Part shown: positions 36,061 through 46,147 of the stretch, in pieces
Layout: every line of letters begins with the position of its first letter
Numbering within the stretch: position 1 is the stretch's first letter
Assembly: GCF_003473485.1 (NCBI RefSeq)
Contig: NC_053044.1
Coordinates: 58,196,091-58,260,090, forward strand
DNA: 64,000 nucleotides
Reading direction: 5' to 3'
From: Medicago truncatula
Taxonomy: Eukaryota > Streptophyta > Magnoliopsida > Fabales > Fabaceae
Notes under the pieces: generated by a model
Told to the model about the DNA's origin: nothing
Databases searched by the model: none
What the model saw: only the letters and a program-made list of their open reading frames with translations
Position numbers and translations under genes: made by a program

Positions 36061-36796
36061 TTTCTTTAATAGCATCGTATTAAGTTAAACTAACTATCCA
36101 TTAGTTCATGACAAAATATGTTGAAAACAAATTAGTCCTCAACCAAAAAAAACATTTATTTAGTTATTTTTTAAGTACCTTACAATTTAAACCGAGACAA
36201 TCTAATCTCTTAACTGTACTGTTAATTTAACTATTACTAAGTTTTCATCATCAAACTTAGTTATTTAATCCCTTGCAATTTCTCTAGTTTCCATCATTAA
36301 AGTCCGTGTTTAAACTCCTTCACAAAAAAAGAAATAGAATTAGTTCCTCGTTTTGAAAAGAGAGGAAAAACAAAATTGAACGGGTTTTCCCTAAAAAAAA
36401 AAGAAAAAGAACGGTTTTACAATTTGAATAAACAAAATTATTCATTCGTTTTTAACTTAGAAAGTGAATAAATAGACCATGCAGACATAGAATGAGTCAA
36501 GAAATTTAAAACCTTAAACAAATATCATTTGTTTGTCTTAGAAATGGTGGTAGGGTCTAACAAAATTCATAAAATTGGAACCAATAGCCAGATAACTAAA
36601 ATATGATAATAGTGGTCCAATCAATCTTGAAGAGATTCTGATACTATATTAAAAATAGCGGTCGAGTCTAACACAGTTTTACAAAACAGCTGTGAGATGA
36701 GACCATCTCTTATGGGACTCTTAACGGTTATTTTTTCTCAAGTTTTCTGCTTATGATTACTCATACACCATTTCCTTTCCTTTTCGGCAAGTACCG

Positions 36797-36960
36797 GTGA
36801 CGACGATTATAGATGACCGACAAAAAAGTATTAATTTGGTCTTCTAAAATTTAACAAACTATATTTTTTCTTACTAGCGACGACTATTTTAACAGGAGAA
36901 GATGGCCGACAAAAAAGTATCAATTTGGCATTTTAGAATGTAACGAACTATATTTTTTGG
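36797..36960. repeat. Tandem duplication, two units of about 80 bp
   Basis: Units 36797-36876 and 36877-36960 share GACGACGA/GACGACTA, GGCCGACAAAAAAGTAT, ATTTGG and AACTATATTTTTT. Confidence 0.75.
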
Positions 36961-37160
36961 TTATGAAGAAATTAAAATATAATACACAAATGTGTATTAC
37001 TTTTTTTAACAATATACATAGTAGTCAACAAGACAATTTTTAACTATATTTTGTTATCTTTTTATCACTTGTACATTCAATTTCAATATTATTTAATCAT
37101 TACAACCTCACAAATATTTTTCTTTCATTTTTTCAACCTTACAAATATATACACATATTA

Positions 37161-37570
37161 GGCAATTTCTATGGTACACTCAATAAAATTGAGTATACCG
37201 GTACACCCATATATTAAATGAATAGTTTAATGAGTTATTTTTTTTAGAAAAAATATATTTTCTATTGGTTACAATTAGAATAATTATATTTTATTTCTCA
37301 AAAGTGTCGGCAAATCAAAATTCAATTTTTTTTTTAAATTTTTAATACCCGTAATAGTGAATAATGATTATTTTTTTAGATAAAATGTTAAAATATTAGT
37401 ATGATTCTTATAAAGGACGAAATGACGTTTTTTCTTATAAAATAATATTTTCTAAAATATAAAAGTTGATAAATATCTCTTTATTACAGAAAAATGATCG
37501 ATAACTTATTGATTTATGAAATAGGTGTACCGGTACACTTTAATTTAAGGGTGTATCATAGAAACTCCCC
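37161..37570. mobile_element. hAT-type MITE, 410 bp
   Basis: The terminal inverted repeats begin GGCAATTTCTATGGTACACT and, inverted from the other end, GGGGAGTTTCTATGATACAC. Both run into GTATACCGGTACACC or GTGTACCGGTACACC. An 8-bp direct repeat, ACATATTA, flanks it (37153-37160 and 37571-37578), matching hAT target duplications. The homologous site in repeat B copy 1 lacks the insert. Confidence 0.85.
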
Positions 37571-37764
37571 ACATATTAACATTTAAAGTAATATTTTATG
37601 TTTGTCTGTCAGTTTTTTTGTTACGCTAATGCGTATAATTTATTTTTAGTGTTGCATAATGCATATAATTATTTTTACAAAATTTTGATTTCAATTAAAA
37701 GTACAAATATAGATGCCTAAAAAAATTACATTTATATATATTGCACCTTTATATTTTAACAAGC

Positions 37765-38000
37765 TATGCATATCTTTTTCTTATTCAAAAAAATTAAACA
37801 TATCATTTTCAATGACACTAATAATGTAACAAATATAATATCATATAATATAAATTCTTATCTTTTTTAATGACAACACAAATATGCATATCTTTTTCTT
37901 ATTCAAAAAAATTAAACATATATTTTTCAATGACATCAACAATGTAACAAGTATAATATCATATAATATAAATTATTATCGTTTTGAACGACACGAAAAA
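37765..38000. repeat. 118-bp tandem duplication in repeat B copy 2
   Basis: TATGCATATCTTTTTCTTAT begins both units (37765 and 37883). The inverted partner near 2.8-2.95 kb has only one unit, so the duplication is specific to this copy. Confidence 0.8.
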
Positions 38001-38321
38001 TATGACATTCTTATAACGAAATTTGTTTTAGAGTATAATCGGAAAAGAAAAAACCAATATTTTAATATTATTTATGTTATTATTTGAGTCTTCTTAAATT
38101 CTTTATCCTATTCAAATATTTAAAAAGTCCTCTATATGATGATAAAAATTGGATTCATGTTACACAAGATAAATGTCATTGAGTAAATATAGTAGGCTTA
38201 AATGCGCTTTCGGTCCCTTAACTATTTATTTGGTATCGCTTTGGTCCCTTAACTAAAAAAAAGATTGTTTGAGTATTTTATCTTTATCTCTGTTACCTGT
38301 TTTGGTCCCTTCAGTTAAAAA

Positions 38322-40391
38322 TATAACGCCCTAGTTGTTATAATTAATTATTTTAATTTATGTGGAGTATATATATATTTATATATGATGTTTGGTGATT
38401 TATGCGGAGTATATGCATATATATATATATATATATATATGTGATTTTGGATGATTTATATGGTGAACTATTTTATTATATAGTTATTTAATAATAATTA
38501 GAATAAGTATGAAATATTAGTTATTTTGGAGTTTGGGGAGTTATTTAATAATTATTAAAATTAATGGGGAGCTAATGGAAATATTAGGGAGTTAAGTAAG
38601 AGGGAAGTTGGGAAATAGATGTCAGAAGCAGTTTTTACGTGAAACCAAGCCAAGGGAGAGAAAACCAGGAACAAGAGAGAAGAACCAAGGGAATCCATTT
38701 TTGCTGTGCATTTTTCATTTTGAATTAAGGTAAGGGTGAGGTTTACTTCAATAGTGTAGATTTTAAATTCTGATTTTGTGTTTAACAGAGTTCTGGTGAA
38801 AATTGGGAAATTATGGGTTTTGTGAGAATTGATGATTTTGGGGTAGAGAATGTAGTTCTGGTGTTAGAAATAGTCTCTGAATGTATACAGCAAGTCAATT
38901 TACATCTGTAAACTAATTTGGGGAGTGAATTGAAGAAAAATGGGATTTTGGGGAAAAACATGTTTTCTGCCCATACAGAAGTTCATCGCTCGCCTCGCGA
39001 GCAGCTGTGCTCGCCATGACGAGTGAGCAACTTCATAGCTCGCCTCGCGAGCAGACCAACTCGCCATGGCGAGTAGCCCATATCAAAACTTGATTTTTGA
39101 AAAGTTGTTATAAGATGTTTTGGGGATGGTTTAAGGTACCTGGATGATTTTAATGATGAATGGTGAAAGTTTTGGATTAAAAAGATGAATAGGGAACTTA
39201 GAAATGAGATTTGAGTGAGAAAATGGCATTTTTCCCGAGAGCACCTGATTTTCACTCGCCTCGAGTTCGCCTTGAACTCGCCATGGCGAGCTAGTGTTTT
39301 TGTGAACTCGCCATGGCGAGCTGCACAGTTCCTGAGTGTTGTTTGCTAGCTTGAATAGTAGTGGTTGATGTTGTTGTTTTGAGCATGGTTATATATAATT
39401 ATGCATTATTTTGGTTGATTGAACTACTGGATTAATGATTACTGATGATGGTTGAAATGTATGCCAATTGTTGAATCATACATATTATTAAAGTGGAGTC
39501 ATATTGAGTTGCATTGCATGGTCAGTTGTATGTAGATATACACAAGTAGGTCCATTGCATGTGCATAAAACAACGGTGAGGGCTTCGGTCCTGGAGTACT
39601 AGTTGCTCAACAGCGGTGAAGGCTTCGGTCCTGATGAATGCTTTAACCATTCAAAAGCGGTGAGGGCTTCAGTCCTGTTTGGTACCACATGCATATTGCA
39701 TTTCATTGAGAAGTCTAAGATGGTGTCTTAGAAGTGTTGTCATGTCATTTGCATGAGTCTTGGTTGTTGATTGCAGTTATTATCTGATGGTTGATGTTGA
39801 TGTTGAATATGCATTTATATATATTCATTGTGATGGTGGTGTATTGATGTTGTTGTTGTTGTTGCTTGTGGCTTATACATATATATGTTTACAAGATGAT
39901 GTGTTTGATGATTAGGGTGTTAGATTCAATTGAAGATTTTAATATCTATATTTATTGTTGTGAATCTCACCCCTTCTGCTTGAAAATGTTGTCCTTCCTA
40001 TGGATAACTTGCAGGCGATCCTGAGTAGTTGGTGGTGGCTCAATGTCGTGTCTAGGGCTCTGATACGTGGGATGGGAACTATTATTTATATTTATTGTTG
40101 TTTCTTTTCCATGTATCAAATTTTAGAATTGTGATGTGGAGCCTTCATTGTCTTTTGAACAATGTTGTTGAATTATGCTAAGGCCTTTAATGCCATAGAC
40201 TGTTGTTGGATGTTATGAGGTTATGGATTTGAAAACTATTTCGCTGCTATGTTTTCATAAATAATAAGTTGCTTGATTAAATAGTTTTATGTTCTATTTA
40301 AGAAATTTTGAAATGACGTGTAGCATGCCCGTTGTGGATTACTCTGATGTATAATTGTTATTTAATTGCTTTTGGGTAACGGGGTGTTACA
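38322..40391 (-). mobile_element. Probable solo LTR, about 2.07 kb
   Basis: On the minus strand it begins TGTAACACCCCGTTACCC and ends GGGCGTTATA, a typical inverted-ended LTR boundary (the last bases mutated from TTACA). AAAAA occurs on both sides (38317-38321 and 40392-40396) and could be a 5-bp target duplication, though low complexity weakens this. Inside are clustered CTCGCCATGGCGAG palindromes and three CGGTGAGGGCTTCGGTCCTG repeats. No coding domain or second LTR lies nearby, so recombination has probably left a single LTR. A Ty3/Gypsy origin is a guess. Confidence 0.55.
38993..39320. repeat. Cluster of CTCG...CGAG palindromes inside the LTR
   Basis: CTCGCCATGGCGAG, a perfect 14-base palindrome, occurs at 39060-39073, 39277-39290 and 39307-39320. 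GCTCGCCTCGCGAGC-type variants lie at about 38988-39003 and 39038-39053, and a mutated copy near 39010. Confidence 0.9.
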
Positions 40392-40909
40392 AAAAAAAAT
40401 TAAAAAAACCGTTAGGGTTTATATTATTCATCTTCTTCCTTATCCTTCCATCATATTCTTCATGATCTTCATCAACAACAACACACCAACCCAGAAAAAA
40501 AATTCTTTTTCATCATTATCTTCATCAAATCTATAAACATAATCAATTTCATAACTCAATCAACAACCAATTTATTCACTAAAAAAAATCACTTTAATTT
40601 ACCAAACAACAAATTTTTTTAAAAATCAACACATCTCCATGCCTGCAAAAAAAAATAAAAAAATAAAACAGAACATATCCTTGTCTCCTTCCCATGCGTC
40701 TAGCAATCAGCATCCTTCAAAAACCAAACAGAATTCAACGTCAAGAACAAACAAAATCAAGTACTGGTAATTTTATTTCACTGGTTCTCGTGAAGGAAAC
40801 AAGTGCAAGTGGTGCCAAGAACAAAACCCACAAAAATAGATGAAGGAAAGTTAAATCCAACAAATAGAGCAAGAAATAAACACTGCCTTGCCTTGTTCTT
40901 TGTTAGATG

Positions 40910-41083
40910 GTAGAAAATGATGCGGAAAAGAGTATTGACATTGATCCACAAGAAGCACAACAAACTCTAAAAATAGCAGAAGCTAACTTGAATAAGGCTG
41001 AAGGGAAAAGACAAAAAATTGAGGCAAATCTAGCTCTCCGACGAGCTAGGACACGAGTAGAGGCTATCAATAGGATCTCGTAA
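40910..41083 (+). pseudogene. atpE: atpE 3' fragment (CF1-ATP synthase epsilon), nuclear copy
   Basis: 57 codons plus stop, in frame, with the plastid epsilon-subunit C-terminus ([36 protein letters not shown]). The N-terminal half is absent. In plastids the epsilon subunit controls the rotary ATP synthase; here it is a transferred fragment without a transit peptide. Confidence 0.9.
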
Positions 41084-41204
41084 CAAGTTGGTTCAGCAAA
41101 ATAATTAAAAATAGAAAAAGATAGAAAATTACAATAAAAAAAGATGAGTAGAAAAACTTATTAGATACCGGAATCAATGGTATCTAATACGTTCTATCTA
41201 TACC

Positions 41205-41205
<1 letters not shown>

Positions 41206-41235
<30 letters not shown>

Positions 41236-41278
41236 CTGCCGTATGAAAGCAATACTCTAACCACTGAGTTAAGTAGGT
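41206..41278 (-). tRNA. trnM-CAU: trnM-CAU (elongator), plastid-derived nuclear copy
   Basis: A 73-base complete cloverleaf. Acceptor ACCTACT pairs with AGTAGGT. The D arm contains TAACTCAGTGG, the anticodon loop reads TTCATAC and the T arm GGTTCAAATCC. All stems pair. The internal A and B boxes are intact, so RNA polymerase III could read it, but activity in the nucleus is not implied. Confidence 0.88.
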
Positions 41279-41446
41279 CGTTTATCATCCTAAATAAAAA
41301 AAGTACCCATCTATCAGATCAATGGATTATAAATGTTATATTACTTATAAACAATACCAACGCACTATCAATCAAAGAGATTCGATCATGTAATATTAAT
41401 CTTGACAAGAATTTATTTATCGAATAAAATATGTATCAAAAGCACA

Positions 41447-41485
41447 AGGGCTATAGCTTAGTTGGTAGAGCACCTCGTTTACACA
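41447..41485 (+). pseudogene. trnV-UAC: trnV-UAC 5' exon, plastid-derived, incomplete
   Basis: AGGGCTATAGCTTAGTTGG through CCTCGTTTACAC matches the 5' exon of the split plastid valine tRNA. About 400 bases of group II intron follow (to about 41885). The 3' exon is missing. Confidence 0.85.
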
Positions 41486-41896
41486 CGCGCCAATGTTTTT
41501 TTTTCCACATGAGTCCATCATGTAATTAAAAGAGTTGATCTTATTGAGAAATCCATGTCTTACTCCAAGAATAAAATAAGAGAACAATAGCCTGACAAAG
41601 GATTTAGACGTCAAATAAAATCCATAATGGATTTGAGATATTGATAAGGTGAATACTTAATCTATTCAATGCTAGGCAAATGAGTCTAGGGACCTCAAAA
41701 AAATTCTCTTTTCTTCCTATCTTATGAACTTTAAGGTGTATGAAGTTTCATTTCCTATTTGATATTTTTATTTAAGTGGGTTGATAGAGAGTCCATTTAA
41801 CTTTAGTTGATCCAGGCCAAAAGCAGACCTACGTCAGGATAACCTTCTTCTTTGAAAAACTTTGGTAGTGCTCTTAGATTAAAATCTAAAAAATAT

Positions 41897-42270
41897 CTTT
41901 TATATTTTAAACATTTTTTTCTTCTAAAAATATTTTAAACAATTTTTTATTTATTATGTTAATTCATAATAAATTCAAAGTTTTGTGCTTGTGAGCTTAG
42001 CTCAGTTGATAGCGACAATGCATATATATATATAAGATCCGGGGTTCGAACCCCAGATACCACAAAAAAAAAAAAAAAAAATCAAAATTTTGTACAATAT
42101 TTTGCCAAACAACTTTTAACTTAAAAATAGGTTTAAAACTAAAAAAAAAAAAAAACCAAACAACTTTACCTTCTTTTTTAAGTTTTAAAATTAAAAAAAA
42201 AAGACAAACAACTTTAACTTCTTTTTTAAAAACCTTTATTTTAACTTTGTTTTAAAGTTGCTTTCGGACA
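41897..42270 (+). repeat. Dispersed repeat unit A carrying a nested SINE (copy 2)
   Basis: Inverted partner of 2307-2600. This copy has an additional internal duplication around 42150-42230 (two AAACAACTTTA-CTTCTTTTTT units). Its right side ends near TTTAAAGTTGCTTTCGG. Confidence 0.65.
41986..42081 (+). mobile_element. tRNA-derived SINE (copy 2)
   Basis: GTGAGCTTAGCTCAGTTGAT (A box) and GGGGTTCGAACCCC (perfect B box), then an A-tail of about 18. CAAAGTTTTGT on the left and CAAAATTTTGT on the right form an 11-bp target duplication with one difference. Confidence 0.82.
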
Positions 42271-42808
42271 CCCAAGAGTACTTAGATGAGATGGAACGAA
42301 TCCCTTATAGCTTAACAAAGATAAAAATGTGACCAAACAGTATCTTAATATGTCAAACACCAACAACAACCGTTCACCACACTATCAGATTTAGCGATGA
42401 CAATTCTAAAACCATCTTTAAACACCGTTCACCACACACAACCGAATGCCATCAATTTCAGCACCAAAAACAAAATGAGAAAATATCTACTTTTATTAAC
42501 TAAAATCTTCTTAAAAAAAATAACTAAAATCTATTAATGTAATGTAAATATTTAATTTGCAAATGAAAAATTGTAGGAAAAAAAAATCTTTTTAGTCTTT
42601 CAAACAATAAATATAAATATATGACAAATTTTATTAGAAACATTAATAACAAATAGTATAGTTTGGTAAAAAAACAATTAAAATAATACCAGCCGTTGGA
42701 TTATGTGGTTGTATGAGATGTTATGATGTACTCAAATATTGTCTAAAGTCTCATATTCCATCTCCGACGCCGGCATCCGTCTTCCTCTCCAACGACACCT
42801 GAGTTGAA
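42271..42808. other. intergenic and HISN7 promoter region
   Basis: AT-rich apart from the last 100 bases. No sure TATA box or motif. Confidence 0.4.
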
Positions 42809-45800
42809 ATGTTGTTGTCACAGTGTCATCTTCTTCACTCTAAAATACCTAATATTGAAAAGAATAATCCCTTCCGTAACCAATACCAATTACAATTCCA
42901 ACCGAACAAATTGACCTCTCCATTATTATTATCATCATCATCTCCCAAATTCAGAATCAGAGCAATGTCCTCCTCATCTTCGCCTCCTCACCAACTCAAT
43001 CACTTCTCCGACGTCGCTAACAAAGCCGCCAACGCCGCTGGAGATGTCATCCGTAAATATTTCAGAAAAAATAATTTTGACATTATTCACAAAAACGATC
43101 TCAGTAAGTAGTGATACTAATTCACTCTTTCTTCATCTTCATTTCACTTAATTTGTAATTATTATATTGGTATTCAATCACTCACTTACGCAGGTCCTGT
43201 CACCATTGCTGATCAATCCGCCGAGGAAGCTATGGTTTCTGTCATACTTGACAATTTCCCTTCTCATGCTGTGTATGTAGTTAGTTACTCTCTTTCTTCC
43301 TTATTTATTTATTTTTTTATTGCTAATTAAATGCTGCGAGACTGTTTGGAAGAATTTATGAAAACAGCTTATGACATGTTCATAACTTGTTTTCCGCTTA
43401 TTTTTATAAGCTGTCCAAGATAGCTTATGAAAATAACTTACAGTTTATACAAAAACAATGTATCTTCATAAGCACTTATCATGGTAAGTGTTTATTCTAT
43501 AAGCTTCCAATTTAGATGTTTTATCTAAACATTGTACTTCAAATACTCGTGTTCTTCATTTTATTCATGTGGATTTCGAAGGAATACATAACTTATGAGG
43601 TAGATTCTGTAATTTAAATTACAGCACTGAGCCTGGATTTTCTATTAAATAAATTGCAGTTACGGAGAAGAAAAAGGGTGGAGGTGTAAACAAGACAGTG
43701 CTGATTATGTTTGGGTATTAGATCCTATTGATGGAACTAAGAGCTTTATCACTGGTATATTTCTTAAGCACCTCATTAATAATATTTTTCTGTCAGAATC
43801 AGAGCACTCAATCTTACCTTTTCACTCTCATTAATATTTCTTTTGTATCCATTTCAGGGAAACCCTTATTTGGTACTCTCATTGCTCTTTTGCAAAATGG
43901 CACACCAGTAAGTAACTATCTCATCTCTTACTACTTGAATGCATATGTGGAATAACAAATCCTGGTCGCTCCTCTTTATGTATTACAAAGTTAAAAGGAA
44001 AATCTCAATACCTATTGATTGCGCTCTTTTTACCAACTGATTCACACCATGAAGTTTTGACAAAGGCATGGAAACTGGACACCACACTGAAATTGACACA
44101 CAAATGCCGTTAATAATTTAAGAAAATTGAAGTGATAATAGAATCTAACCCATGTATACTGACACACGTTGAACACCGCACATACCTCCAATCCGAGGTG
44201 TCAGTGCTAACTGCTACGCGTACAAACACATATATGTGGTACCTTATATTTTAGCTACACATATTTACAAATTACATTGTAGACAACTGAGGATATTATT
44301 AAGATGAACTGCAAATTGTAATCAGTCTTGTCATTGTTTTCAGTTAATTGATAGTAAACTTTAAGTTTTTAAGTTTGGTTTCCTTTTTATCAGATCCTTG
44401 GCATAATTGACCAACCTGTGTTAAAAGAAAGATGGATTGGAATAACTGGAAAGAGAACTACACTCAATGGACAAGAAGTGTCCACACGCACTTGTGCGGA
44501 CCTTTCTCAAGCATATTTGTATGCTTTTCTTCTTTTTCCTTTGCAAACTTATATCATGAACAATTTTTGAGTGGAAGAGGGATAACGAGGATGTTCTCGA
44601 AACTGGATTTGACATTTTTTTTATCTACTGCTTTTAACATGGTTGCCATGGATTTTACAATTCATACGGTAGCAAGTTTCATTTCATTTTTCTCCACCCA
44701 GGTACACTACAAGCCCACATCTTTTTAGTGGAGATGCAGAAGAGGCATTTATCCGTGTTAGAGACAAGGTCTGTTGCATTTTTTTCTGCACTGTTAACAT
44801 AAAGGCAGTACACATAATATCATAAAAGGATAAAATATGTATTTGGTTTGAAGAGGTATATTTTTTTTCATAAATTAGTGTTGTCAAATAGCAGCTATAG
44901 CAATGCTAAAGCGTTGGGGAATTTGAGCAAATTGTTTTTGTTCCACGGTGTGCAATTTAGTACAAAATGTTGTCAAATAGTGGCTAAAATGCCGCTATAG
45001 CACTGTTGCACAGCGGAATTTGAACAAACCGCCTTTTCCCTCGGGCTGCACCTGACAACGCTTCATATACAGAGTATCAATCCATCATTGTATTATATTA
45101 CTGACTCCCCTCGGGCTGCGACTAACAACCCTGTCATAAATAGAGTATCAATCTATCATTGTATTATATTACTGACTCCACCTTTACTGGTCAAGTGATT
45201 TCCAAAACCTATGTACTATTTAAATTTCTAGCTTTATCAGTTTACAGTATTGTACATCTGTTCTTGTTCTTATTCTTATTTATGTCTATGTTGTGAACTG
45301 TTCTATGTATGGCGACTGCTTCTCACAGTAATGATAAACTGCAATTTTCTTTCCCAAATTATATATATCAAGGTTTATTATTGTTGTTAAGTCGTTCTAT
45401 CATTTGCACTCTTCAGGTTAAAATTCCATTATATGGTTGTGATTGCTATGCATATGCTCTCTTGTCTTCTGGTTTTGTGGATCTTGTCGTTGAGTCCGGT
45501 CTGAAGGTATTCCATACTCTATTGTCCAATCTTTGGTTGCTTGTTTTCATTTAAGAATCTTGTGAGTCATTCGGAGAAAAACTCAGATGATTAAAACAAT
45601 TTTTGGGTTGTTATTTACTCATTATTTGAATGTCTTCCTTGGGTGAACTTTGTACTTCACAGCCATACGATTTTCTTGCATTGATACCTGTTATTGAAGG
45701 CTCTGGAGGTGTCATAACTGATTGGAAAGGACATCAACTCAGATGGGAAGCTTCACCACTTTCAATCGCAACAAGTATATTCTTATTCAACATCTCTCAT

Positions 45801-46147
45801 TTAAAGTCGTGCCTTATTCGTAATTCATTCTTAGCCTTATACATAAAAATATAACAAATAGGATGAAAAGTAAGAAAAGTGGCACATTTTATTCAATCTA
45901 AAAGGGAAGTAACCAAAGAAAACAAAATGTCTTGTTTTGTTCCATTTCATCCGATTGCCATACGCTAACTTAATTTCTTTCTCTTGGTCTTCTTGCCACC
46001 TTAAGAGTCATGAATGATTTTGTCACTTACTCTTACTTCATTCGGCCGCATTGTTGTCTTAATGAATTGCCTATGACAGGTTTTAATGTTGTGGCGGCTG
46101 GTGACAAACAGATTCATCAACAGGCTCTAGATTCATTACAATGGTAG
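42809..46147 (+). CDS. HISN7: Histidinol-phosphate phosphatase, plastid (IMPL2 type; nine exons)
   Basis: Exons: 42809-43103, 43194-43272, 43660-43754, 43858-43907, 44394-44518, 44702-44768, 45417-45506, 45663-45774 and 46080-46147. All introns are GT-AG and the phases join to 326 residues. The N-terminal 52 residues are basic and serine-rich, fitting a plastid transit peptide, and a second Met (42965) may mark the mature start. The fold is the inositol monophosphatase family. The metal site WVLDPIDGTKSF lies near residue 150, preceded by DQSAEEAM, and the second motif region reads PYDFLALIPVIEGSGGVITDW near residue 270. Plant IMPL2 proteins remove phosphate from histidinol phosphate, the second-last step of histidine synthesis. 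It is convergent with RPT4, with 1.6 kb between stop codons. Confidence 0.95.
43349..43525. repeat. AGCTTATGA/TCATAAGC-rich MITE in HISN7 intron 2
   Basis: It begins CTGTTTGGAAGAATTTATGAAAAC and has repeated GCTTATGA, TTATAAGCT and CATAAGCACTTAT phrases in both directions. A cousin lies at about 52905-53090. No target duplication was identified. Confidence 0.55.
44876..45031. repeat. hAT-type MITE fragment in HISN7 intron 6
   Basis: It starts AGTGTTGTCAAATAGCAGC and repeats GTTGTCAAATAGTGGC internally, with GCCGCTATAGCACTG and GCGGAATTTGAACAAACCGC. It belongs with 48465-48638 and 50572-50720 but lacks a clear right terminus. Confidence 0.6.
45038..45178. repeat. 70-bp tandem duplication in HISN7 intron 6
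   Basis: Two units, each starting CCCTCGGGCTGC and ending TTGTATTATATTACTGAC (45038-45107 and 45108-45178), with about 10 differences. Confidence 0.85.

Larger units (their letters stand above)
37056..38188 (+). repeat. Dispersed repeat B (copy 2, interrupted)
   Basis: Reverse-oriented partner of 2638-3346. It is expanded by the hAT-type MITE at 37161-37570 and by a 118-bp tandem duplication (37765-38000). Confidence 0.7.
38189..40905 (+). mobile_element. Broken Mutator-like MITE, split by a solo LTR
   Basis: The left part (38189-38321) begins GGCTTAAATGCGCTTTCGGTCC and has three more TTTGGTCCCTT-type phrases, the same layout as the ends of the elements at 9375 and 57697. The text resumes after the LTR at 40392 with AAATTAAAAAAACCGTTAGGG. 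No matching right terminal repeat is present, so the right end is lost, perhaps at the plastid junction. The right limit given is approximate. Confidence 0.5.
40907..41885 (+). other. Plastid DNA insertion in the nuclear genome (NUPT): atpE end, trnM-CAU, trnV-UAC 5' part
   Basis: About 980 bases hold, in plastid order and relative strand, the 3' end of atpE (plus), a complete trnM-CAU (minus), and the 5' exon plus part of the group II intron of trnV-UAC (plus). Nuclear repeats flank both sides: a MITE remnant on the left and the SINE-bearing repeat on the right. The right end is placed near 41885 and could be off by tens of bases. The intron's first bases read ACGCG instead of the usual GTGCG, showing decay since transfer. 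Confidence 0.88.

Noticed and set aside
39574..39680. Three regularly spaced 20-base repeats resembling a short CRISPR array
   Set aside because: Plant nuclear context, only three imperfect repeats, unequal spacers and location inside an LTR.
41417..41614. 65-codon frame on the minus strand
   Set aside because: Lies on the antisense of the plastid trnV exon and intron.
40907..41885. Plastid sequence as contamination or chimeric assembly
   Set aside because: Not excluded, but the base changes in the trnV intron start and flanking repeats on both sides favour a real nuclear insertion.
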